Positions 44,304-52,124 of a DNA stretch of 58,993 nt are shown here, piece by piece; position 1 is the stretch's first letter, and each line of letters begins with the position of its first letter. The stretch covers positions 1 to 58,993 of the forward strand of contig JACPPY010000076.1 in NCBI GenBank assembly GCA_016190755.1, given 5' to 3'. Both the position numbers and the translations under genes were made by a program. The notes under the pieces were generated by a model. That model did no database searches. It was given only the letters and a program-made list of their open reading frames with translations, and was not told the origin of the DNA. This DNA comes from Chloroflexota bacterium (GTDB lineage: Bacteria; Chloroflexota; Dehalococcoidia; JACPPY01).

Positions 44304-45961
44304 ACGACCGCAGCACGTGGAACAACATAACGCTCATAGGTTTCTCAGGCACCGGCAAGTCCGCCGTGGCGCCGAAGCTGGCGGCCGCCCTAGGCTGGGC
44401 CTGGATTGATATGGACAATGAGATATCAAAGCTGGCCGGCAAGAATATCCAGGACATTTTCGCACAGGATGGCGAACCACGTTTCCGGGCGCTGGAGCGG
44501 CAGGTACTTGAGTCAACTTGCAAGAAGTCCGCGACAGTTATTTCCGCCGGAGGCGGGGCCGCTGTGGACCAGCACAACCGCGACCTGATGCACCGTTGCG
44601 GTATGGTTGTCCTCCTGGAAGCCACACCAGAGACGATATATAAGCGTCTTCAGGGCGGCATGAACGACGCCGCATCCGTGCGTCCCCTGCTGGCCGGTCC
44701 CGACCCACTGAAGAAAATAAGAGACCTTAAGCACCAGCGCCAGCCGTCATATGCCGCGGCCGATTGGACGGTGCACACCGACAACCTCTCTCTTGAAGAG
44801 GTGACCCAGGAGATAGTCCACGGCTGGGACTACTGGAGGCGGTCGTACCGAGGAGGGGCTGTTGAGGCCAATGCCGTAGCAACAGTAACAACCTCTACGC
44901 GCAGCTATCCCATCATAGCAGGCTGGGGTACGCTGGAAATGCTGGGCGCCAACATGACAGCAGCAGGGCTTTCGGGCTCAGCCTTTGTCATTAGCGACGA
45001 GACTCTACGCTATATTTATGGCGATAGAATACTCAGGTTTCTGGAGCAGGCCGGCTTCAAGGCCCAGTCCATGTCTCTGCCGCCGGGCGAGACGTCCAAG
45101 ACTCTGGCCAGTGTCCAGCGGGTATATGATTTCCTAGTCAACCACAGAGCAGAAAGGTCGGATGTCATTGTGGCTTTCGGCGGCGGCGTTATAGGTGATA
45201 TCGCCGGGTTCGTGGCCGCCACGTTCTTGCGCGGTATAGCCTTTGTGCAAGTGCCGACAACCCTGGTGGCCATGGTTGATGCCAGCATCGGAGGCAAGAC
45301 AGGGGTAGACCATCCTCAAGGGAAAAACCTTATCGGCGCCTTCTATCAGCCATCGTTGGTGCTGGCCGACGTGCAATTGCTGACGACGCTGGAGCGCCGG
45401 GAACTGATGTCTGGCTGGGCGGAAGTAATCAAACACGGCCTGATACTGGACGCCGAACTCTTCGAGTACCTGGACTCACACGCCGACAGTCTCAAAGCAC
45501 TTGAAGAAGAGGCTGTCGTATACGCAGTTTCTCGTAGTGCACAGATAAAAGCCCAGGTGGTCTCGGAAGACGAACGGGAGACCACGGGCAGGCGGACGCT
45601 GCTCAACTACGGGCATACGATAGCCCATGGCATTGAGACCGCTACAGACTATAAGCAGTACGCTCATGGTGAAGCTGTATCTATCGGCATGGTGGGCGCG
45701 GCCATGCTGGCCGAACGCCGTGGATTGGTCAAGCCCAATGTCACGGCGAGGCACAAAGAGGTGCTGGAGAAGTTCGAGTTGCCGGTGTCCTCCCCGGACG
45801 TCAGCCAAACCGCTGTGCTCAAGGCCATGGAGACAGATAAAAAAGTGAAGCGCAAGGCCATCCGGTGGGTGCTTCTAAAACAGATCGGGAAAGCGGTAGT
45901 GCGCTCCGACGTATCCGAGGCTCATGTGCGAGAGATACTCACCGAGCTGGGAATGAAATGA
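44300..45961 (+). CDS. aroKB: Shikimate kinase / 3-dehydroquinate synthase fusion
   Basis: A 553-residue bifunctional protein. The N-terminal shikimate kinase (to about 175) has Walker A GFSGTGKSAV, the shikimate-binding D-M-D segment, VISAGGGAAV near 80 and a RPLLAG lid. The C-terminal dehydroquinate synthase (about 195-553) has AFGGGVIGDIAGFVAATFLRG near 290, VPTTLVAMVDASIGGKTGVD, KNLIGAFYQP, metal residues in GWAEVIKHG, and NYGHTIAHGIE plus a YAHGEAVSIGM histidine. The two activities are the second step (DHQ synthase) and the fifth step (shikimate kinase) of the shikimate pathway. The ATG at 44300 overlaps the aroC stop. Confidence 0.93.
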   Translation: MNDRSTWNNITLIGFSGTGKSAVAPKLAAALGWAWIDMDNEISKLAGKNIQDIFAQDGEPRFRALERQVLESTCKKSATVISAGGGAAVDQHNRDLMHRCGMVVLLEATPETIYKRLQGGMNDAASVRPLLAGPDPLKKIRDLKHQRQPSYAAADWTVHTDNLSLEEVTQEIVHGWDYWRRSYRGGAVEANAVATVTTSTRSYPIIAGWGTLEMLGANMTAAGLSGSAFVISDETLRYIYGDRILRFLEQAGFKAQSMSLPPGETSKTLASVQRVYDFLVNHRAERSDVIVAFGGGVIGDIAGFVAATFLRGIAFVQVPTTLVAMVDASIGGKTGVDHPQGKNLIGAFYQPSLVLADVQLLTTLERRELMSGWAEVIKHGLILDAELFEYLDSHADSLKALEEEAVVYAVSRSAQIKAQVVSEDERETTGRRTLLNYGHTIAHGIETATDYKQYAHGEAVSIGMVGAAMLAERRGLVKPNVTARHKEVLEKFELPVSSPDVSQTAVLKAMETDKKVKRKAIRWVLLKQIGKAVVRSDVSEAHVREILTELGMK

Positions 45962-45974
45962 GGCAGTACGGGCA

Positions 45975-46634
45975 TCACTTCACCCAGGTGGTGAATTCGG
46001 ACACCGGAGCACGCTCACGATCGAACCTGTTCACGGGATCGGACATATCTGGATAGCCCAGCGATATCGCGAACACGGCCAGGTTCTCTTCCGGTATGGG
46101 CAGTAGTTCTTTCAGGACTTCCGGGTAGCCCACAGCCATTACGGTAGGACACGTGGCCAAGCCTTTCTCCGTTGCTAGCAGCATTATGCACATGCCTATC
46201 ATGCCTATGTCGGGCAGCGCATGAGGGTAAATTGCCCTGGGGACGTGTATAACGGCCACGACTGGAGCGCCAAAAAACCGCAGCATTTCTTGTGCCCACC
46301 ATATGCGTCCCTGTATGTCCTTCCTGTCGATGCCCTTGGCCTTCAATACTTTGCTACCCAGCGTTCTCGAGCGCTCTTTCAGCACTCGGGAGTATGAAGG
46401 TAAAGGAATCTCCGGATGGCCGATAATATCGATCTTCGAAGCCTCCACGAGAGCCTTACTCAGCCTCTTCTTTGCGTCCCCGGAAACGACGACGATGTTC
46501 CATGCCTGCGTATTGCTCTCCGAGGGCGCCCAACGAGCGATATCCAATATGTCCTTCAGGACGTCTTCGGGCACCGGATCGGACAGATACGCCCGCATAG
46601 AACGCCTCTCCAATATGGCACGCCTGAGTTCCAT
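45975..46634 (-). CDS. Nitroreductase-family protein
   Basis: A 219-residue FMN-dependent protein starting MELRRAILERRSMRAYLSDPV. ARWAPSESNTQAWNIVVVSG and a LATEKGLATCPTVMAVGYPEVLKELL block show the nitroreductase fold, here with a longer insertion (RVLKERSRTLGSKVLKAKGIDRKD) between them. The in-frame upstream extension to 46724 has no family match. There is no good ribosome-binding site at the ATG at 46634, so the start is uncertain. It is convergent with the aro operon (14 nt) and a different subgroup from the enzyme at 6031. Confidence 0.82.
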   Translation of the reverse strand: MELRRAILERRSMRAYLSDPVPEDVLKDILDIARWAPSESNTQAWNIVVVSGDAKKRLSKALVEASKIDIIGHPEIPLPSYSRVLKERSRTLGSKVLKAKGIDRKDIQGRIWWAQEMLRFFGAPVVAVIHVPRAIYPHALPDIGMIGMCIMLLATEKGLATCPTVMAVGYPEVLKELLPIPEENLAVFAISLGYPDMSDPVNRFDRERAPVSEFTTWVK

Positions 46635-46768
46635 TCTTGCTGACCTCGTTGGCACCAGGGCTAAGATACGGAGAAGTATACCATAGAAGCATACAGCAGC
46701 CGGAAGTTCTGCCTGTAGGAGCATGGTAAACTGGTATTAAGGTATGCAGCCGGAGATGGCCCGGCTGA

Positions 46769-47650
46769 ATGCCTCTTAGTTCGGAACAAGATGTAATGGC
46801 TGATTCCACCAGGCTCGCCTGCTCGACGGACGAGATGACTTCGCTTGAGCCCAACAAGATCAAGGAACTGCTGGACAAGGACTCAAGGAATGAGTTCCTG
46901 CTCCTCGACGTGCGACAGCCTGAAGAGTATGCTGCTGGCCATATAGCCGGGGCGGTGCTCATACCCTTGGGGGAGCTGGAGTCCCGGCATACAGAACTGA
47001 GCAGGGCCAAAAAGATAATTGTCTACTGCCGCACAGGGCGGCGCACCATGGCCGCGGGAATCGTCCTGTGCCGGCTCGGATTCGAAAACCTATATCACCT
47101 CAAGGGCGGCATTGAGAATTGGGCGTACAACACAGTCAAGGAAAAGCCGGGGCGCAAGCCAGGCCTAATCCCCGAGACTTCCTGGCCCAAGGACATACTC
47201 GTGCTGGCAATGAAGCTGGAGAAAGGCTCCGCGGAGTTCTACTTGCAAGCAGCGGATAAGGTGCAACCGCCGGAAACGAAGCAGTTGTTCCGTACCCTGG
47301 CGGCCTTCGAGGAAAGGCACATGCAGAAGGTGTATGAGAAGGCAGAGAGAACGCTTGGCCGGGGCTATTTGCCGCCGTGGGAACAGCTAAGACGTGACCT
47401 GAAGGTGGAATACATGGAGGGCGGTGTCGAGGTCAGCTCTCGGCTGGCGGAAATCAACGAAAACTTCAGGGATGAGATGGAGGCACTGGAGATGGCATTG
47501 GAGAAAGAATACCTTGCGTATGACTTCTACCAGCGTGCTTCAGTGCTCTTGCCGGACGCCGATGCCAGAATACTCTTGCACAGCCTGGCTCTGGAGGAAC
47601 GTGGCCACGCGGACACAGTGCTGAACCGCCTGTCGAATATAGTGCGTTAG
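46769..47650 (+). CDS. Rhodanese-ferritin-like (rubrerythrin) fusion protein
   Basis: A 293-residue fusion. An N-terminal rhodanese domain (about 25-125) has LLLDVRQPEEYAAGHIAGA and the catalytic loop CRTGRR with Cys87. The C-terminal ferritin-like di-iron domain (about 145-290) has two E-x-x-H helices: GSAEFYLQAAD...AAFEERHMQKVY and MALEKEYLAYDFYQRAS...LALEERGHADTVL. No rubredoxin domain is present. This pairing suggests sulfur transfer linked to peroxide or oxygen handling in an anaerobe; the reaction is not established here. A start at the ATG at 46796 is possible. Confidence 0.8.
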   Translation: MPLSSEQDVMADSTRLACSTDEMTSLEPNKIKELLDKDSRNEFLLLDVRQPEEYAAGHIAGAVLIPLGELESRHTELSRAKKIIVYCRTGRRTMAAGIVLCRLGFENLYHLKGGIENWAYNTVKEKPGRKPGLIPETSWPKDILVLAMKLEKGSAEFYLQAADKVQPPETKQLFRTLAAFEERHMQKVYEKAERTLGRGYLPPWEQLRRDLKVEYMEGGVEVSSRLAEINENFRDEMEALEMALEKEYLAYDFYQRASVLLPDADARILLHSLALEERGHADTVLNRLSNIVR

Positions 47651-47925
47651 CTGAGCCCGAACAAACCGTACCCCCTGACGTAGCCCGTGCCCACAGCCAC
47701 TTCCGACCGATAGTCATGGTCCATATGACTTCCTCGGCTGAGATGTCATCGCTTACTGGCCTTGCCCAATTATGTCAGGCATTATTGTCAAATACATGCC
47801 GTTCCAAGTTTACGATAATATCCGCTGGGACAAAGAGACAACGGGCCTCCTTGCAACTTTCACCGGAAAATGGTAGGCTACCGCTTTGCCTGCGTCAGGC
47901 ATTTCGTATAAGGAAAGGAGGCAAC

Positions 47926-50067
47926 ATGCCAGGTATTTTCTGGGTAGTGCCAATTGCGGGCGCGATCGCCGTGGTATTCGCGCTTTCTCTGGCACGGTGG
48001 GTCTTGAAGCAGTCGGCGGGTACCCCGAAGATGCAAGAAATCGGCGGCATCATCTTCGAAGGGGCTTGGGCCTTCATGAAACGCCAATACCGCACCATCG
48101 CCATGATCTCGATACTGGTCGCGATCATTATCGGTGTACTGGTCGGTGCATTGAGCGGAAGCAAAGAACTGGACACCCTGGGCGTGAGCGCCCTGGGAAT
48201 TGGATGGCGGACAGCGGTGGCCTTCCTCGTCGGCGCATTCTGCTCAGCCGTGTCCGGTTTCATCGGCATGTACATCGCCGTCAAGTCGAACCTTCGCTGC
48301 GCGGCAGCTTCACAGCGTGGACTGAACGCAGCAATACAGGTCGCCCTGCGCGGCGGCGCCGTATCAGGGTTCCTCATCGTTGCGCTTAGCCTCATCGGAG
48401 TGACTGCAATCTTCTTTGCCTTCGGTGGCTATAACAATCCCGATATAGCACCGAACCTAATCGTAGGTTTCGGCTTCGGCGCCTCTTTCGTGGCGCTGTT
48501 CGCCCAACTCGGAGGCGGTATCTATACTAAGGCTGCCGATATGGGCGCCGACCTTGTGGGCAAGGTTGAGGCCGGTATACCGGAGGACGACCCGCGCAAC
48601 GCCGCGGTCATCGCCGACCTGGTTGGGGATAACGTAGGTGACTGCGCCGGCCGTGGTGCTGACCTGTTCGAGTCTACAGCAGCCGAGAATATCGGCGCCA
48701 TGATACTTGGTGTGGCGGTGTATGCCATAACCAGAGACGTAGCCTGGATACTCTTCCCGCTGGTGGTCCGCTCCTTCGGGCTTATTGCCTCCATGATTGG
48801 CATCCTCGCGGTGCGTGGTCGAGAAGGCGAGAACCCTATGAGCGCACTGAACCGCGGCTACTATATAGCCGTCGTGCTGAGCGTGGTCGGCATGTACATT
48901 ACCACCAGGTTCATGCTGGGCGGTAACAACTGGCTGTTCGCCGCCGGCCTTGTAGGCATAATCGCCAGCGTTGTGGTTGTATACATTACGCAATACTACA
49001 CCGAGGGACGTTATGGCCCCGTCAAGGGAATCGCCAACGCATCGAAGACCGGCCCGGCGACCAACATCGTCATCGGTATGTCTGTCGGCTTCGAGACGAC
49101 TCTATCCTTCGCTCTCGTTATCGGCGTCTCTCTATTGCTGTCCCACTGGCTCGGCACACAGAGCGGCGTAGCCGGGGCTGGAGCCTTCGGCACCGCCGTG
49201 GCTACCATGGGTATGCTGATGACTGCCTCATACATACTCGCCGAGGATACCTTCGGGCCGATAACCGACAATGCCAACGGCGTGAACGAAATGGCTGGCT
49301 CGGGTTCAGAGATACGGCGCATTACAGACCGGCTGGATGCGGTCGGCAATACCACCAAGGCCTTGACCAAGGGTTACGCCATGGTGTCTGCTGGCCTGGC
49401 CGCATTTTTGCTCTTCCAGGCTTACCTGGACAGGGTGGCCCTCTTGCGCGGGTTGGACAAGTACGATGTTGTTAACCTCGCCCGCGTCGAGGTGTTTATC
49501 GGAGCTCTTCTGGCGACAATGCTCGTGTACTTCTTCAGCGCCTACGCCATCAAGGCCGTCGGCAAGACGGCGGGCAAGATAATCGAAGAGGTCCGCCGTC
49601 AGTTCAAAGCCGACCCGGGCATCATGGCCGGCACATCCAAGCCGGACTACGCTCGCGCCGTGGACATCACAGCCAGGGCGGGCCTTCGTGAGATGGTGGT
49701 GCCCGGCCTCATGCCTGTGCTTAGTCCGGTGCTGGTCGGCGTCATATTCAAATACCTCAATCCAGACTACGACGCGGCGATGGTGGTAGCCGCATTTCTC
49801 ATGGTGGGTACTATCGCCGGCATTATGCTCGCCGCCTTTATGAACAATGGAGGTGGCGCCTGGGACAACGCCAAGAAGACAATCGAGGACGGCCAACTTA
49901 AGGACGACAACGGGAATCCCATTGGCAAAGGTACCCAGACCCATGCCGCCGCCGTTGTCGGCGACACGGTTGGCGACCCGCTCAAGGATACCGCCGGCCC
50001 GTCACTGCACGTGCTGGTCAAGCTCTTGGCTACCATAACACTGGTGATGCTACCCTTGTTCAAATAG
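47926..50067 (+). CDS. hppA: Membrane-bound proton-pumping pyrophosphatase, K+-independent type
   Basis: A 713-residue membrane enzyme with 15-16 helices. It hydrolyses pyrophosphate and pumps protons. Pyrophosphate and Mg sites lie in GGIYTKAADMGADLVGKVEAGIPEDDPRNAAVIADLVGDNVGDCAGRGADLFES and the later AGSGSEIRRITDRLDAVGNTTKA. Lys478 in GNTTKA is the residue that replaces K+ in K+-independent enzymes, whereas K+-dependent and Na+-pumping types have Ala, so it is predicted to be a K+-independent H+ pump. The start ATG at 47926 has AGGAGG in AAGGAAAGGAGG; a longer frame from 47716 lacks homology. An intrinsic terminator follows. Confidence 0.94.
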   Translation: MPGIFWVVPIAGAIAVVFALSLARWVLKQSAGTPKMQEIGGIIFEGAWAFMKRQYRTIAMISILVAIIIGVLVGALSGSKELDTLGVSALGIGWRTAVAFLVGAFCSAVSGFIGMYIAVKSNLRCAAASQRGLNAAIQVALRGGAVSGFLIVALSLIGVTAIFFAFGGYNNPDIAPNLIVGFGFGASFVALFAQLGGGIYTKAADMGADLVGKVEAGIPEDDPRNAAVIADLVGDNVGDCAGRGADLFESTAAENIGAMILGVAVYAITRDVAWILFPLVVRSFGLIASMIGILAVRGREGENPMSALNRGYYIAVVLSVVGMYITTRFMLGGNNWLFAAGLVGIIASVVVVYITQYYTEGRYGPVKGIANASKTGPATNIVIGMSVGFETTLSFALVIGVSLLLSHWLGTQSGVAGAGAFGTAVATMGMLMTASYILAEDTFGPITDNANGVNEMAGSGSEIRRITDRLDAVGNTTKALTKGYAMVSAGLAAFLLFQAYLDRVALLRGLDKYDVVNLARVEVFIGALLATMLVYFFSAYAIKAVGKTAGKIIEEVRRQFKADPGIMAGTSKPDYARAVDITARAGLREMVVPGLMPVLSPVLVGVIFKYLNPDYDAAMVVAAFLMVGTIAGIMLAAFMNNGGGAWDNAKKTIEDGQLKDDNGNPIGKGTQTHAAAVVGDTVGDPLKDTAGPSLHVLVKLLATITLVMLPLFK

Positions 50068-50092
50068 ACCGTCGAACAATATAGAACGACTA

Positions 50093-50126
50093 CGGGCGAG
50101 ACTCAAAAGGTCTCGCCCGCGTTTTT
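50093..50126 (+). terminator. Intrinsic terminator after hppA
   Basis: A 10-bp GC-rich stem (cgggcgagac at 50093-50102 with gtctcgcccg at 50110-50119) closes a 7-nt loop and is followed by CG and then TTTTT (50122-50126). It is the only hairpin in the window with a clear T run. Confidence 0.85.
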
Positions 50127-50173
50127 CTGTGAGGCAAACAAAGGGGTCAGTCTGGTATGCCTGACAGCCACGT

Positions 50174-50962
50174 TCACGACGGTTGGTTCTGCGTGGTTGG
50201 TGAAGGTGGGTCGGAAAGAAGTTGGACAGACGGCGCCAGAAGGCGTTCCAGGGATTGCGAATCCAGTTGATTGAGTACCGCTTTGGCCCTTTTCTTGGCT
50301 GGCTCAAGCTCAGCAGGAAGGTCACGACAGTCTGCCAGGAACTTTCTGATATCCTTCGCCATGGCACGTCCCTTGTCCTCGGCATCGCATGCATCCACCG
50401 CCTTAAACCCCTGAAGTTTTCGCGGCCCCTGGCCGCAGCCCCGGCAAGACTCCCATATCATGAAGCTCGCACCACAGCCGGCGTTGAAAATCAGAAAACC
50501 CGGCGGTGTGGCAACAGGCGGCACACCATGAGACAGACACATCGCCGTTTCTTCATGTCCCAGGCCGTTGCAATCAACAGTAATGTGGCCCCCCGGAGGT
50601 ACCAGGCCACATAGCATTTCCAGCGCCTTCCAGGGCAGGCCGGGCGTGTACACATGGCGTACTTTGGGCTCAACCCCAAAGCAGAACCGGGACCTGAGGA
50701 CGCTGATATCGATCCAGTTGTAGCCCCGGTGCTCTCCCTGGCTGTGCAACGCAACAACTACCGGCTCACAGCTTACACGTGAGATGGCATCCAGCAGGAA
50801 GATCTCGAAATGCACGGCGCCGCTGCGGTCTTCCGGCCCCTGCAACACGAGCATCTCATAGCTGAAGCGCAGAGGCTTACGATGAAGGCCAGCTAACGGG
50901 TGCTTGCGGTCGGGTGGAGTCCAGCCTTTTTCCAATAGAGCGAGGTGATGGTTATTAGACAT
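50174..50962 (-). CDS. Conserved-looking hypothetical protein, possibly DUF1122-like
   Basis: A 262-residue cytosolic protein without signal or membrane helix. It reads as one globular domain of about 200 residues, with strings such as AVHFEIFLLDAISR, GYNWIDISVLRSRFCFGVEPK, CGLVPPGGHITVDCNGLGHEETAMCLSHGVPPVATP and FNAGCGASFMIWESCRGCGQGPRKLQGFKA. The pattern of G-x-L-V-P-P-G-G-x-I and the closing GPRKLQGFKA recalls the DUF1122 family, but this match is from memory and weak. Cys and His residues are frequent, so metal or thiol chemistry is possible. The last 50 residues are Leu-rich and then Pro/Ser-rich. It is convergent with hppA. Confidence 0.55.
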   Translation of the reverse strand: MSNNHHLALLEKGWTPPDRKHPLAGLHRKPLRFSYEMLVLQGPEDRSGAVHFEIFLLDAISRVSCEPVVVALHSQGEHRGYNWIDISVLRSRFCFGVEPKVRHVYTPGLPWKALEMLCGLVPPGGHITVDCNGLGHEETAMCLSHGVPPVATPPGFLIFNAGCGASFMIWESCRGCGQGPRKLQGFKAVDACDAEDKGRAMAKDIRKFLADCRDLPAELEPAKKRAKAVLNQLDSQSLERLLAPSVQLLSDPPSPTTQNQPS

Positions 50963-51022
50963 CTCGAAGCCCTGTTGTCGTCAGGGGCTCAATCATAGCA
51001 TGAAAGGTACAAAAATAAAATC

Positions 51023-51157
51023 GGTGCACCATCACCCCTGTGTCCCACACCGCTTCCTCGAGGAAGCGGGGGGAGGAATTCTGTTCTGAAGGGGGCTGGC
51101 CTCCTTCGTACACGCTCCTGCTGGCGGGATCTGGAACAATGGGGTCTATGGTGCACC
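51023..51157. repeat. 135-bp MITE-like element with inverted ends
   Basis: A perfect 10-bp inverted repeat, GGTGCACCAT at 51023-51032 and ATGGTGCACC at 51148-51157, bounds the segment; the match continues imperfectly inwards for about 20 nt. Inside lies a perfect 20-bp palindrome at 51050-51069. There is no convincing coding content or transposase. No target-site duplication is obvious. Confidence 0.4.
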
Positions 51158-51211
51158 TGAGAAACAGGCCCTGATATCATGAGTTAGTAGGTTGCTCGGC
51201 GGAGGAGAGTC

Positions 51212-51892
51212 ATGGCTGCATTGATACTTGTTCTCGCCGTTGCCTTAGCACCGGGGTTGTTCTGGCTCTATATAGTGTATCGCAGAGACAAGTTCCATCC
51301 CGAGCCACGGGCGTTGGTAGCCGGGACATTCTTTCTGGGAATGGTTGTAGCCGTGCCTGTGGCCGCAGTTGAAGCTTTGCTTGAACCACACCCGGTCGGC
51401 ACCTCCGAACCGCTGAACCTTGAGACTGCGGCGTATGTCGCCTTCGTCGTCGCCGGCATCACTGAGGAGATCGGCAAGTTCGTGGTCGTAAGAGGAACGG
51501 TATATAGCTCCAGATATTTCGACGAGCCCATTGACGGGATCGTATACTCGTCCGCAGCAGCACTGGGTTTTGCCTCTCTGGAGAATGTCCTGTACGTATT
51601 GCGGTTTGGCATCGAGATAATGTTAATCAGAGGCCCTGTATCTTCCCTGGGCCATGCCGTGTTCTCCGCCTTCTGGGGCTATCCTCTCGCCTTGAGGAAA
51701 GTGCACAAACAGAGGACATCTTTCGGCACCATAGCGGGACTTCTTGCCGCCATCGTGGTACACGGACTGTTCGACTTCACCCTATTCGCTGGCGGGGATG
51801 TATCCCTGGCCTTCATACCCCTTTTCATCGCGGGCGCAGTCATCTTCTTTGCCATGATCGGCCACGCGCTCAAGGTCTCTCACTACGGATAG
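51212..51892 (+). CDS. PrsW-family intramembrane metalloprotease, second copy
   Basis: A 226-residue protein with about seven hydrophobic helices. It carries the PrsW blocks GITEEIGKFVVVR (EExxK), GFASLENVLYVLR (FxxxE), SSLGHAVFSAFWG and HGLFDFTL, with the two expected metal-binding His. It is closer to the PrsW/YP_-type proteases of Gram-positives than the copy at 2999. The ribosome-binding site GGAGGAG lies before the ATG. An alpha-2-macroglobulin gene follows 232 nt later on the same strand, but no common operon is shown. The substrate is unknown. Confidence 0.85.
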   Translation: MAALILVLAVALAPGLFWLYIVYRRDKFHPEPRALVAGTFFLGMVVAVPVAAVEALLEPHPVGTSEPLNLETAAYVAFVVAGITEEIGKFVVVRGTVYSSRYFDEPIDGIVYSSAAALGFASLENVLYVLRFGIEIMLIRGPVSSLGHAVFSAFWGYPLALRKVHKQRTSFGTIAGLLAAIVVHGLFDFTLFAGGDVSLAFIPLFIAGAVIFFAMIGHALKVSHYG

Positions 51893-52124
51893 CATGGAAG
51901 ACAGACAGCGATCTGAAGACGGAGATGGCCAACGAGGTCCAGTACACTCAGCCATAACCTCATGCCAGCAATCCGGCGGGACGTAAGGGAAAAGAAGGCG
52001 GCCAGCATTGACGCCATCGTTATGGGGTGAGAGGCCTACCTAACCCCTGACCTTTTGTCCTCTTTTTCGTTGTTATTAGCAAAATTCTTCACCGGCGCAG
52101 CGATGTCGGACAGAAAGGAATACG

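Noticed and set aside
47716..47925. N-terminal extension of the pyrophosphatase
   Set aside because: It has no family similarity, and a strong AGGAGG site stands before the ATG at 47926.
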